Shown here piece after piece: positions 24,433 through 35,188 of a stretch of DNA of 64,000 bases. Under the pieces are notes generated by a model. The model ran no database searches, had not been told where the DNA came from, and was given only the letters and a program-made list of their open reading frames with translations. Position 1 is the stretch's first letter; the number at the start of each line of letters is the position of its first letter. The position numbers and the translations under genes are program-made. The DNA comes from Closterium sp. NIES-65 (lineage: Eukaryota; Streptophyta; Zygnematophyceae; Desmidiales; Closteriaceae): assembly GCA_948144175.1 (NCBI GenBank), contig CANXME010002591.1:3734501-3798500 (forward strand), in the 5' to 3' direction.

Positions 24433-24866
24433 CCAGCCTTCAAAGTTCTATACGCAATCAAAGTTCAAAGCTCTGCCACTAAACTAAATTGTTTAGGCGA
24501 CTCAAAGCTCATCCCTCTCTCCCTCCCTCTTTTCCTCCCTCCCTCCTTCCCTCCCTCCCACTTTCCCTCCTTCCGTCCGTCCGTCCACCTCTCCCCCCTT
24601 CCCTCCCTCCCTCCCCCCTTCCCTCCCTCCCTCCCCCCTTCCCTCCCTCCCTCCCCCCTTCCCTCCCTCCCTCCCCCCTTCCCTCCCTCCCTCCCTCCCT
24701 CCCTCCCTCCCTCCCTCTCTCCTCTCCCTCTCCCCATCTCTCTGCCTCTCCCCATATCCAAATCTCTCCCTCTCCCCATATCCATCTCTCCCCATCCCTC
24801 CCCATCCCTCCCCACCCCTCCCCATCCCTCCCCATCTCTCCCCATCTCTCTGTCTCCCACCCGCAG
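24433..24866. repeat. Pyrimidine-rich minisatellite upstream of the first visible LRR exon
   Basis: From about 24515 the plus strand is almost pure C/T, including several copies of a 20-bp CCCTCCCTCCCTCCCCCCTT unit and then CTCCCCATCC-type units. It ends at the acceptor CCGCAG of the LRR exon at 24867. It reads as an expanded polypyrimidine tract in an intron. Long Gly/Arg/Glu ORFs on the opposite strand are artefacts of it. Confidence 0.8.
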
Positions 24867-27800
24867 CGATCTCTCATCGAATGCCATAGAGGGTCTCTTG
24901 CCCCCCACCATCGGCTCTTGAAGCCTTAGAAGATCTTAAAACTCATCCCTCCCTTTTGAGACGTCTCATCCCTCCCTCACCTTATCTCTCCCTCTCCCTA
25001 TCTCCTCGCCCTGATCATTTGTACCCACAGCGATCTCTCAGGAAACGCCATAGAGGGTCTCGTGCCTCCCACCATCAGCTCCTTATCCCACCTTCAAATC
25101 CTTTACACATTTCTTCTCTGCCACTAAACTGTTGAGATTCGATGAGAGGGAACAGAACTAGATGCCTAGCCTTCCACCACCATTGGCTCCTTATCCCGCC
25201 TTCAAACCCCGTACGCATTTCTGCTGTGCTTTCATGACCAGTGACCTGTGCAATTCTCCTCTCCTCTCTCACTAAACTTCTGAGTTTTTAGACTTTCAAG
25301 ACTTATACACATTATGAATAACCTGTATACGTTCCAAGTATCTTTTGATTAGCCTTTTAAGGTATTCGAAACGAGAGTCAGCTTCGAATACCTTAAAAGG
25401 CTTCCAAGTATTTCTCAGTCTACTCGTATTTTTCAATGTTAGTACGTTCTTCTCTCACCTTTGCCAAATAATCCAAATACCTGTCAACAATCTCTGTTTC
25501 GTCCGCCCCTTAACAACAACTATTCTGTTTTGTGCAGTGATCTACTCAACAACTATTTCAATGGAACGTTACCCGCGTCTCTGAGTGCCCTCACTGATCT
25601 GCAAATTCTGTTCGTCACACTCCTCCCTCCATCTGATTCCCAGCTCTCTCACTCATTCACTTCTCACTCATTTCTGACTCCCTCCCTCCCTCACTCACTC
25701 TTCCGCCTTGTTTTGTTCTTCGAGGCTTCTCAAACTTTCTACTCTCCAACTAACCAAATTCTCCTCTTTCCACCGTAGACCAAGCCAAAGACGTTCGTGC
25801 TTTCAATACCGACCTCAAGATGTTTTGGACGTCTCAAATTTTCTGTACCAACCAACCAGCCAGCCAGCCACCTCACGAAAATATCCCCCCTCTTGTCGTG
25901 GTACCTCGAGTGTGTCTCGTGAGAAAAGGGTAGACATGTCAAAACTACACTTTTATCACTTCTGTACCAACCACCCAACCAGGCAGCCACCTCGCGAACA
26001 AAGGTGTCTAGACCAAAGGCTTTGCAGCCCACCTGTCCAACATCGATGGAACCTCTCCTCACCTCTCCTCACCTCTCCTCACCTCTCCTCTCCTCTCCTC
26101 TCCTCTCCTCACCTCTCCTCTCCTCTCCTCTCCTCTCCTCTCCTCTCCTCTCCTCACCTCTCCTCTCCTTTCCTCACCTCTCCTCTCCTCTCCTCTCCTC
26201 TCCTCACCTCTCCTCTCCTCTCCTCTCCTCTCCTCTCCTCTCCTCTCCTCTCCTCACCTCTCCTCTCCTTTCCTCTCCTCTCCTCTCCTCTCCTTTCCTT
26301 TCCTCTCCTCTCCTCTCCTCACCTCTCCTCTCCTCTCCTCTCCTCACCTCTCCTCTCCTCTCCTCTCCTCTCCTCTCCTCACCTCTCCTCTCCTTTCCTC
26401 TCCTCTCCTCTCCTCTCCTCTCCTTTCCTTTCCTCTCCTCTCCTCTCCTCTCCTCTCCTATCCTCTCCACCATAATTTGAAGCCTTTCTTGCTTTCAGTA
26501 CCATCCAGCCACTTCCACAGCATCTCCAATCTTTATGACATCTCAAAACCTTCTAAAAACCATCTCCGTTCGCCTCCCTCCCTCACATATCCTCCTCTCT
26601 CTCCACCATGCTCCAAAAATTCCCTTGCTTTCTTGCTCCTTCCTATCCATCCTTGATCTCAAATCCTCATCCTTCCCACCCTGGTGCGCCAAAACCACCC
26701 TTGCTCCCTCAATTAGCGACCTTGGGAACAACTCTTTTTCTAGAAGCTTCCCAACTGCCATGTCAAAGCTTACTCAGCTCTCGTTCCTGTAAGTATCACT
26801 CCCATCTATGCTAACAATATCTCTAATCAAACCTGAGGGGGCACCAACCCATAGGACCGCAGTTGCAACAGGCTATATGCGAGATTTTTAGCCCTTCGTT
26901 TTATTTTGGCGATCAGGGTTCTGTCGCAAAAGAAGAACGGTGTGTCTGAAGTGCCACTGGCATGTTTTGCTTGTGACCGGCTTGTTCTGCTGCGTTCCTG
27001 ACATGACACGGGCTTTGCAGGTCGGTCTTTTACAACAAGTTTGAAGGATCAGTTCCCTCGTCCATCTCTCGCCTCTCAAAGCTCCAAGCTATGTATGCTT
27101 AAAGAACACGTCTGCAATAAGCGGGTTGACGTTTGAGTCAACTCAAAAGTCAGCTAAGGATCGGTTCCCTCCTCCATCTCTCGCGTCTCAAAGCTCCAAG
27201 CACTGTATGCTTAAAGAAAGCGTCTGCAGCAACAGGCCAGAAACTACACCTTGAAGCTACAGTTACTCGGTCTCATTCTGTCTCTCTCGAAACTCAAAAT
27301 GTGTGGACGCGCGTGGATCTGCGTTGTCCTGTGTTGACCTCTGCTGACCTGTGTTGACCCCTTTTGACCCGCATTGACCCTTTGTTGACTCATTCCTGTG
27401 CACCATTTGGCGCAGGAATCTGGGCGGAAACACCAACTTCGAGGGGGAGATACTATTTTGAGGCGCCTTAAAATGCACCTCAATGCTTGCATTGACCGCT
27501 GTTGACTCATTCCTGTGCACCATTTGGCGCACGAATCAGGGCGGAAACACCAACTTCGAGGGGGAGATCCTCCCAGCAGTGGCAACCCTCCGCAGCCTGG
27601 TTGCGGTGTAAGCAGGCCCTTTCCCTGCACTGCGCCCACATTGCCAACTAAGGTCTCTTGTGAGAGATACTCAAGGTCTCTTGGCTGGAAACACCAACTA
27701 CCCTCCCCGCAGCGACCTTGCACACAACACGTTCTCTGCTTCCATCCCTACGGAATAAAGCAGGCTCCCTCTGTCTGTACCTGCAAGCTTGGCCACATTC

Positions 27801-30800
27801 TCACTCTTTTTTCTCTCATCCCCTCCCCTCCCCTCCCTGCAGCGACCTTGCACACAACACGTTCTCTGGTTCCATCCCTACGGAATAAAGCAGGCTCCCT
27901 CCGTGCCTGCAAGCTTTGCCACTTTCTCACTCTTTTTTCTCTCATCCCCTCCCCTCCCTGCAGCGACCTTGCATACAACATGTTCTCTGCTTCCATCCCT
28001 ACAGAATAAAGCAGGCTCCCTCTGTCTGTACCTGCGAGCTTTGCCACTTTCTCACTCTTTTTTCTCTCATCCCCTCCCCTCCCGGCAGTGACCTTGCATA
28101 CAACACGTTCTCTGGTTCCATCCCTACGGATTTCGGCAAGCTCACCAACTTGGAGACTGCGTAAGAAGCAGACTCATGATGCGCCTTGCCTCAATAGCAG
28201 AACCTAGCTAGCTATCAGAATCTGTGTAAGAAGCTGACTTCTGAGACGCCGCAGTAGCAGAATATGGCTGGTTCACCCATGCAAGAAACTTACCAACTTG
28301 CTGACTGTGTAAGAAGCTGACTCATGATGCGCCTTGCCTCAATAGCAGAACCTAGCTAGCTATCAGAATCTGTGTAAGAAGCTGACTTCTGAGACGCCGC
28401 AGTAGCAGAATATGGCTGGTTCACCCATGCAAGAAACTTACCAACTTGCTGACTGTGTAAGAAGCTGACTCATGATGCGCCTTGCCTCAATAGCAGAACC
28501 TAGCTAGCTATCAGAATCTGTGTAAGAAGCTGACTTCTGAGACGCCGCAGTAGCAGAATATGGCTGGTTCACCCATGCAAGAAACTTACCAACTTGCTGA
28601 CTGTGTAAGAAGCTGACTCATGATGCGCCTTGCCTCAATAGCAGAACCTAGCTAGCTATCAGAATCTGTGTAAGAAGTTGACTTCTGAGACGCCGCAGAA
28701 GCAGAATATGGCTGGTTCACCCATGCAAGAAACTCACCAACTTGCTGACTGTGTAAGAAGCTGACTCTTGAGGCACCGCAATAGCAGAATTTTGACTGTT
28801 GTTGTATTCTTGTCAACTTTTCTTCCCAAGCAAGAATCGTAAAACAGACGTCCAAGGAGTCAAAGGACGTCCAAGGAGTCAAAGGAGTCAAAGGACGTCA
28901 AAGGAGTCAAAGGAGTCAAAGGATGTCAATGAAAGGCACAGGACACCAATTGAAAAGTCAACTCTGCTCCGCATGCAAGAATCATTTTCATGCAACCCTT
29001 GTCTGGCAATCTTTTCTGCATACCTCATCCATCTCACCCCTTCTCACCCCATTTCACCCCTGTTTATACCCCATCACGCCTGTTATTCCCCTTCATCAGT
29101 GTTTTTCTCGACAACGAGTTCACAGGCAGCATACCCCAATCACTCTCCTCTCTCAAGAAACTCAATCACATGTATGCCTGCGGATGGTGATTGTGTGGTG
29201 CAGTGCGGTGCGGTGCGGTGTGGTGTGGTGTGGTGTGGTGGGGTGGGGTGTGCTTCTGTACAATAAGTTCACTGGGAGCATACCACAATCCCTCGCCTCA
29301 CTCAAGAAACTCAATCACATGTGTGCCTGCGAATTCTGATGGTGTGGTGCAGTGCGGTGCGGTGCAGTGCGGTGCGGTGCAGTGCGGTGCTGTGCGATGT
29401 GGTGCGATGCGGTGCGGTGTGGTGTGGTGTGGTGTGTGTGGTGTGGTGCGGTGTGGTGTGGTGTGCGTCTGTACAATCAGTTCACAGGCAGCATACCACA
29501 AACCCTCGCCTCGCTTATGAAAGCCACTCACATGTATGCTTGCCATGCAATCTGTGATGGTGTGGTGCGGTGTGGTGTGGTGTGGTGTGGTTCATCATTC
29601 CTCTCATCTTTCCTTTACGAGAGGGCCTCTCATCCCTTCCATATTGACTCTGAGTCGACTCACAAGTCAACTCTTACAAACCATCCCTCCCACCAACCCT
29701 CCCACCATCCCTCCCATAATCCCATCTCCCCAGTGACTTTACCCAGAACATCTTCCGAGGTACCATCCCTTCCTTGCTTGAGCCCACCCCTCTCACCTTC
29801 ATCTCTCTCCATCCATCCCACCATCCCATCTCCCCTTCACTCCTCTCTCCATCCCACCTCCCCAGTGACTTCGCCCGCAACATCTTCCGAGGCGCCATCC
29901 GTTCCTCTCCTCAGTCCCTTGAGAAGGACCCTCACCATCCATCCCTCCCATTGCCTCTGCCACCCACCATCGCACCATCCATCCCTCCCATTGCCTCTGC
30001 CACCCACCATCCCACCATCCATCCCTCCCATTGCCTCTGCCACCCACCATCCCACCATCCATCCCTCCCATTGCCTCTGCCACCCACCATCCCACCATCC
30101 ATCCCTCCCATTGCCTCTGCCACCCACCATCCCACCATCCATCCCTCCCATTGCCTCTGCCACCCACCATCCCACCATCCATCCCTCCCATTGCCTCTGC
30201 CTCCCACCATCCCACCACCCATCCCTCCCATTGCCTCTGCCTCCCACCATCCCACCACCCATCCCTCCCATTGCCTCTGCCTCCCACCATCCCACCACCC
30301 ATCCCTCCTATTACCTCTGCCTCCCACCATCCCACCACCCATCCCTCCAACCATTCTAGTGACTTTGCCCGCAACATCTTCCAAGGCACCCTCCCTTCTT
30401 TGCTTGAGCCCACACCTCTCACCTCCACCCATCTCACCTCCACCCCTCTCACCTCCACCCATCTCACCTCCACCCCTCTCACCTCCACCCCTCTCACCTC
30501 CACCCATCTCACCTCCACCCCTCTCACCTCCACCCCTCTCACCTCCACCCATCTCACCTCCACCCCTCTCACCTCCATCTCTCCCACCACCCCACCTCCC
30601 CAGTGACTTTGCCCGCAACATCTTCCGAGGCGCCATCCCCTCATTCTTCGCCACCCTCACCAACCTCAGCATGCTGTATGTTCTGATGGCACGATCCGTT
30701 TCTTGAGGCGCCTTATGCACTTGCTCGTATCGCATCTTGCAGTTCTTGCATCTTCTTAAGATCATTCTTCGCCACCCTCACCAACCTCAGCATGCTGAAT

Positions 30801-33800
30801 GTTCCGAAGGCGCATTCCGTTCATTTATTCTGTCTCTTCATTTCGTTTCTTGAGACACCTTATGAGCATGCTCTTATCCCATCTTACGGCTCTTGCATCG
30901 CCTTAAGATTGTGCTGCGATGGAATGTTGAGTTGACCTTGAAGTTGGTTTCCTGAGTCTCCATTAGATTGTTGGATTCGAAATGGCAGGGGCATGATATG
31001 AGTTAGGTAATTGTTGTAACAAAGGTATGTTGCGAGGGAAGCGGCAATATGTCACGTTAACTCCACTCCAACCACCTTCCCCTATTGCAGGCACCTTGAC
31101 GATAACCACTTCTCTGGAGAGATTCCCATAGTACCCAATAATTCATTCTCCGACCACGCTGCCCCCTGTTGCAGGCACTTTGACAATAACCAGTTTTCTG
31201 GAGAAATTCCTTCCCAATTGGGAAGCCTCACAAATCTCACATACCTGTACGATTCCAATTCCCTCTTTTTACTTGCTTTTCACATTCTAGAAACAGTGCA
31301 GATTTCTTCTTGTGACTCACACTCTGGTACGCTTGGTTGTCTGGTCGAATACAAAACTAATAATTACACTGATATTAGGCGTTGGCGCAAGGGGTTCCAG
31401 AAGTAATACAAAACTAATGATAATAAACTAGTAACAATACTAATACTTAATCCTAACTCGCAAGGTATTGCCATTATGGTCGCACGTTGACAGTGATGCG
31501 ATGCATTCTATTACCACCTTCCACCTCCTTGCAGGGGTTTTGCCACCAACGCTCTCTCGGGCATCGTTCCTCCCACCTTGGGAATCTCCTGCTCCTTACA
31601 TCGCTGTGAGTGTAAAGGGAGTGCGAGTGTAATTGGGGGGTAGAACGTTGAGTTGACTCATGAGCCACCAATGCTCTCTCGGGCATCGTTCCTCCCACCC
31701 TCGGGAATCTCCTGCTCCTCACATCGTTGTGAGTGTTCAGGGGGGTTGTGCGTATTATTGTAAAGTTGACTCAAAGGCCACCGATGCTCTCTCAGGCACC
31801 GTGAGTGTACTTTACCTCTCAGGGGTTATGAGTGTACTTTACCTCTCCCTCTTTCCCCCTCCTCCCCCCTCCCCCTCCCCCTCTCTCAGTGAACTGAATG
31901 AGAGCGGCACGGTGTGTCCAGGGGCAAGCCAACCGTGTGTGGTGCACCAAACCTCCACCTCCCAGTTCTGCATCAACTGCCCCGACTTCTGCTCCTCCTG
32001 CTCCAACAGCCCAGCCCCTTCCCCTGGCTCCCCTTCCGCTAGCCCCTCCCCTCCTCCTCCTGCCAATAACACTCCTCCTCCTCCTTCCACAGATGCATCC
32101 TCCTCCTCCTCGTCCGGTCTGCCTCTGGGGGCTATCATCGGCATTGCAGTGGGCGGCGTACTCGTTATTGTGCTCCTCGTTATTGGCCTGTTTCTGCTCT
32201 GGAAGCGAAGGTCCAAACCCGAAGGTGAAGTATGGGTTGCCCAGTTGACATTGCGTTCATCCACTTACGTTTTCTTTTTGATTGTAATGCTTCTGCTCAT
32301 CTTAACTTCCTGTCTTTGCGTCTGCTCGTCTACTTCCCGTCTCCATGACCCTCCTCTTTGTAAACATTTATAAACGGCGCTCATTTATGTGTCTTTTTGT
32401 GCCAGTCACAAGCTGTTGTGTTATGTTACGTCCCGGCCTGCACGTTCCCGTCCCGTCCACTCCTTTCCCATGCTCGACCAGGGTCTAACCCTTCCTGCCG
32501 GTGTGCTTATCCTTCCCATCCCAATTCCCATCCCAATTCCCATCCCAATTCCCATCCCATCTATTCCCACACTCCGGCAGGTCAAGAGGAACAAACCAAT
32601 GCAACTCAAGCTACTGACGTGGTGACAGAAGGCAGCGGCTTGTCAGTCGTGCCGAGCCAGGCGCTCATGTGCCAGCGCTACTCCTTTGCCACTGTGGCCA
32701 AGGCACAGAGCCTACCTAACCCTTCTAGCTTGTGTTCCCATCCCATTCCATCCCATCCCATCCCATCCCATCCCACACTCCTGCAGGCCGGGAGGAGGAG
32801 CCCGAGGGAGCACAAGTGACTGCCGGGGCGTCAGAAGGCAGCGGCTTGTCAGTTGTGCTGAGCCAGGTGCTCATGTGCCAGCGCTACTCCTTTGCCACTG
32901 TGGCCAAGGCGACAAACGATTGGGCTGAGGCAAACCACATTGGGTCGGGCGGGTATGGCGAGGTGTATCGAGGGGTGTCTCCGGTGGACCCTTCGGTGGT
33001 GTGGGCTGTGAAGCGCGCCAAGATACTCACCAACGACTTCAAACGAGAGGTGTGTGTGGATGAAGTGAAAAGGCGAGGTAAGACACTTTTTTTTTTTTGC
33101 GTTACCATGCAGATGGAGGAGATGGTGTGGAAGTTTTTCATCATTCGCACAAATTCATCACCCACCACCACGTTTGCACCTCATTTTTGTTCCCCGTCAC
33201 AGGTGGAAGAGATGGCATCAAAGAGCCATCCGCACTTGGTGCGGCTGCTGGGGTACTGTGTGGACATGGATATGACAACAGAGCACCACGAGAAAATCGT
33301 CATCTACGAGTTCTGTGCAAATGGCGACTTGGAGAAGTACCTCAGTGGCGGTGAGAAAGGTGCTCAAGTTCAATGAACTCGGAACAATATTGGAACACTT
33401 TACCTTTGGTTGGTGCTACAAAAGCATTATCCTCTTTTGATCAATTTCCCCATAAACCAGTTTGATTTTTGTTACATCCTAATATGTCTTCCTCTTTTTT
33501 GTTTTATCACTTTGCCTCCGTTTTGATATCATCCTACCATTCTCTGACACAGGGCCAAACAAAGGCATGTTGACGCTACAGCAGCGCATGGATGTGCTGG
33601 TGGGGGTGGCGCGGGGGTTGGAGTACCTCCACCAGTTTGACATCGTGCATCGAGACATCAAGCCCGCCAACGTGCTGCTTGATGCACTCATGCAGGTGAG
33701 AGTAATATGTATGGATGAATTAGAGACCTTTGGCTTTGATACCCGTTTTTCTCTCCTTCACTAGAGTCATCTTCTCCTCGCTTGGGCCTCGTTAAGACAC

Positions 33801-35188
33801 TGCGTATTAGTAGACCAGCACTATGGATCCCCAATTGATCCTAAGGGGGGTTACAGGCGCATTCGTTTGGGGGGTTGTGGGCGCATGGACTGGCATAAGC
33901 AAGACCTTTTATCCCAGTGGTTTAATGGCTGAGATTCTGACATGGTATCAGATTGGCCTCGAATTCGAATCTCGGTGTATGCACATGCAGGCCGTTGCCG
34001 CTGTGCCGGGTCCGGGGCCTCCCGGTCCTGGACCTGCACGGTGGATCCCCAATTTATCAGGGGGGGGGGGGGTGATTGGCACGTTCTCCTTGGGGGTTAT
34101 GGGTGAACGGACCCGCTACGCAAACAAGCCATTTTATCCCAGTGCTCTAGTGGCTGGAATTCTGATTTTGCGCTCACTTGATGCACACTGAGACTTGAAC
34201 CCGATACCTTTGGCTTTGATTTTGTTGTATGCTACGTGACAACGGTGTGCATGATTTTAGCATCTTCCTTTTTCATTGCTTCCATGATCCATCAACGATC
34301 TCCCATCCCTCTACTCTTCGACCTCCCACACCCGAGAGTGTCGGAGTTTGGGCTGGTGCGCATGACGACGGAGTCACATCTGCCATTATTCCACCCTCCT
34401 TTCCTCCTCCCCACCAGCCAAAGATATCAGATTTTGGGCTGGTGCGCATGACAGAAGGCACCACAGTGAATCCCACCCGAGTGGTCGGCACTCCGGGCTA
34501 TGTGGACCCCGCTTACTCGCGCACCAACAAGGCCACGCCCATGGCTGATGTTCTTAGGTAGGTGCTGAGGCAAGAGAGCAAATAGGAAAAATTGGAAAGG
34601 TGCACCAACAAGGGCACACCCATTTGCACATTTTCAATCAAGCATTCCTCGTTCTAACTTCATCAAGCATTTCCGTAAGTTATGCCCTTCTGCCAGTCCC
34701 TTGACTATAGTTTTCAATAAAAAAAATGAATCCCCCATTTGTTCTCCAGCTTTGGCGTGTTGATGCTAGAGGTTATGCTGACGAGGCCTACTGTAGTGGA
34801 AGAGAAGGGCGTCAACACCATCATCAAAGATTGGGTGAGCAATGCACAGTACATGTGATGAGAACATGGCATGTTTTGTTTTGCCTTGTCGTGTGCATGA
34901 TGTTTTTGTAATCACCAGATGCGCCTTGTTGTGAGATTGATTCACCATTCTGCCACAAAAACTTCTCCTTTTTGTTCTTTTTTTTTTACCTCTTTCCAGG
35001 CTGCCCGCCACGTGCAAGACCGAGACGCAGAAGGCCTCAAGGACCCTCATCTCGACAGCATTCCTAGCGAACTGCTCTTGCAAGTCGTGGAGCTTGCACT
35101 GCAGTGCACCGGCATGCCAGCTTCTTCGCGCCCGCACATGCGGGAAGTTGCCGCGCGATTGGACGCGCTATCAAGGGAGTTTCTGTAG
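24867..35188 (+). CDS. LRR receptor-like protein kinase (5' end not seen)
   Basis: A host gene whose exons encode, in order, leucine-rich repeats, a Cys-rich and Pro-rich stalk, one transmembrane helix and an RD-type Ser/Thr kinase, so a plasma-membrane receptor kinase. Ligand and pathway are unknown. LRR exons are 72 nt, phase 2, each coding one D-L-x-x-N-x-F-x-G-x-x-P repeat. Good exons: 25538-25609, 26717-26788, 27021-27092, 28089-28160, 29100-29171, 30604-30675, 31175-31246. Stalk and membrane: 31890-32224. Kinase: 32787-33049, 33203-33350, 33553-33695, 34418-34557, 34750-34834, 35000-35188 (stop TAG). The phases agree across all kinase junctions. No start codon or signal peptide was found, because retroelement DNA abuts on the left. 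Many extra partial exon copies lie in the introns, so the real transcript needs RNA evidence. It may be a working 3' part of a gene cut by insertions. Confidence 0.85.
24954..24968. repeat. Palindrome between two copies of an LRR exon
   Basis: TTTTGAGACGTCTCA; TGAGACGTCTCA is perfect. It separates the copies at 24867 and 25031. Confidence 0.7.
25351..25402. repeat. 20-bp inverted repeat with 12-bp loop
   Basis: Arms AGCCTTTTAAGGTATTCGAA (25351-25370) and its perfect reverse complement (25383-25402). It is flanked by direct copies of TTCCAAGTAT (25333-25342 and 25403 area). Confidence 0.9.
26050..26466. repeat. CTCCT/CACCT pentanucleotide satellite in LRR intron
   Basis: About 415 bp of 5-bp units, mainly TCTCC with interspersed TCACC and TTTCC, on the sense strand of the receptor gene between the LRR exons at 25538 and 26717. 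ORFs reading [10 protein letters not shown] or the reverse ERRGEERRG are artefacts. Confidence 0.95.
27455..27474. repeat. Palindrome between two NTNFEGEI exon copies
   Basis: ATTTTGAGGCGCCTTAAAAT, a near-perfect palindrome, lies between the exon copies at 27416 and 27533. Confidence 0.8.
27712..28088 (+). repeat. About 125-bp tandem repeat carrying LRR exon heads
   Basis: Three units start at 27712, 27843 and 27964 with CGACCTTGCA, each holding an acceptor CAG plus the first half of the LRR exon ([13 protein letters not shown]). Each continues into 'aaagcaggctccctctgt' and a pyrimidine tract. The complete exon follows at 28089. Confidence 0.85.
28158..28770 (+). repeat. 148-bp tandem repeat containing LRR exon tail and splice donor
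   Basis: The marker GACTCATGAT falls at 28171, 28319, 28467 and 28615, and a variant at 28763: exact 148-bp spacing, four units. Each unit ends with a version of the exon tail ACCAACTTG-GACTG and its donor GTAAG, copied from the end of exon 28089-28160. Units are nearly identical, so the expansion is recent or homogenised. Confidence 0.93.
28845..28925 (+). repeat. Short tandem repeat 'aaggacgtccaaggagtc'
   Basis: AAGGAGTC and AAGGACGTC units repeat about eight times in the intron between LRR exons 28089 and 29100. Confidence 0.85.
29186..29592 (+). repeat. GTGTG/GTGCG microsatellite blocks around duplicated LRR exons
   Basis: Blocks at about 29195-29250, 29340-29463 and 29553-29592 of GGTGTGGTGCGGTGT. 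They stand where the intron end and AG acceptor should be for the LRR exon copies at about 29250 and 29461, so those copies probably cannot splice in, while 29100-29171 keeps both sites. Confidence 0.85.
29939..30346 (+). repeat. 40-bp minisatellite, about ten units
   Basis: Unit ATCCCTCCCATTGCCTCTGC followed by CACCCACCATCCCACCATCC, repeated with exact 40-bp spacing on the sense strand of the receptor gene intron. The last units shift CAC to CTC and ATCC to ACCC together, showing stepwise unit conversion. Confidence 0.95.
30411..30595 (+). repeat. 15-bp minisatellite 'acctccacccctctc'
   Basis: About twelve units of ACCTCCACCC(C/A)TCTC between a partial and a complete copy of the [12 protein letters not shown] exon. 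Confidence 0.95.
31890..32224 (+). other. Exon: Cys-rich stalk, Pro/Ser-rich hinge and transmembrane helix
   Basis: Part of the receptor kinase. It reads [11 protein letters not shown], then a cluster of cysteines ([11 protein letters not shown]), then a Pro/Ser-rich hinge of about 40 residues resembling cell-wall-linked extracellular hinges. A hydrophobic helix [20 protein letters not shown] follows, and a basic stop-transfer KRRSK. Acceptor CTCTCTCAG, donor GTGAAG, start phase 2, end phase 1. This puts the LRRs outside and the kinase inside. Confidence 0.88.
32511..32570 (+). repeat. 12-bp repeat 'ccaattcccatc'
   Basis: Five units before the acceptor of the incomplete juxtamembrane exon copy. 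A related CATCC run (32740-32775) precedes the complete copy at 32787. Confidence 0.85.
32787..35188 (+). other. Kinase-domain exons
   Basis: The juxtamembrane [14 protein letters not shown] leads into the glycine loop [11 protein letters not shown] and the ATP-binding lysine in VWAVKRAK (exon 32787-33049). Exon 33203 codes [18 protein letters not shown]. Exon 33553 has the catalytic loop [12 protein letters not shown] (RD type). Exon 34418 has DFGLVR and the activation-segment end [10 protein letters not shown]. Exon 34750 has [17 protein letters not shown] across its junction, and exon 35000 finishes the C-lobe with the conserved arginine in SSRPHMREV. All catalytic residues are present, so an active kinase is expected. 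An incomplete copy of the juxtamembrane exon (from 32581, no donor seen) precedes the good one. A partial copy of the DFG exon sits near 34330-34375. Confidence 0.88.
33805..34210 (+). repeat. tRNA-derived SINE-like repeat(s) in a kinase-domain intron
   Basis: An A-box-like TGGCTGAGATT (33926-33936) and a B-box-like ATTCGAATCTC (33963-33973) at tRNA-like spacing are followed by a body. A second related stretch, TAGTGGCTGGAATTCTGA (34149-34166), follows 'gcaaacaagccattttatccca'. The flank 'ggatccccaatt-atc' occurs on both sides (about 33821 and 34042), suggesting two tandem copies. The body matches parts of the repeat at 1700-2000. The intron between exons 33553 and 34418 is enlarged by this insertion. 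Confidence 0.5.

Larger units (their letters stand above)
24867..31606 (+). other. LRR ectodomain exons with partial duplicate copies
   Basis: Besides the seven good exons there are partial or decayed copies: 24867-24918 and 25031-25110 (DLS-NAIEGL-PPTI, no clean donor on either); about 27159-27207 (tail of the 27021 exon); 27416-27453 and 27533-27607 (NTNFEGEI, 27533 has a weak acceptor); heads at 27712, 27843 and 27964 (copies of the 28089 exon); about 29250-29320 and 29461-29532 (copies of the 29100 exon without an AG acceptor); heads at 29734, 29865 and 30360 (copies of 30604); 31091 (copy of 31175). The last LRR exists as 31535-31605, one base short, and about 31667-31738, in frame but lacking a usable acceptor. 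Because exons are 72 nt and phase 2, skipping any of them keeps the frame. Confidence 0.75.

Noticed and set aside
25708-26475. Ser/Pro/Leu ORFs in the CTCCT satellite and Gly/Arg/Glu ORFs on its opposite strand
   Set aside because: Pure translation of a pentanucleotide repeat in an intron.
29939-30346. CRISPR-like regular array
   Set aside because: Units are continuous 40-bp repeats without unique spacers, in a eukaryotic intron.
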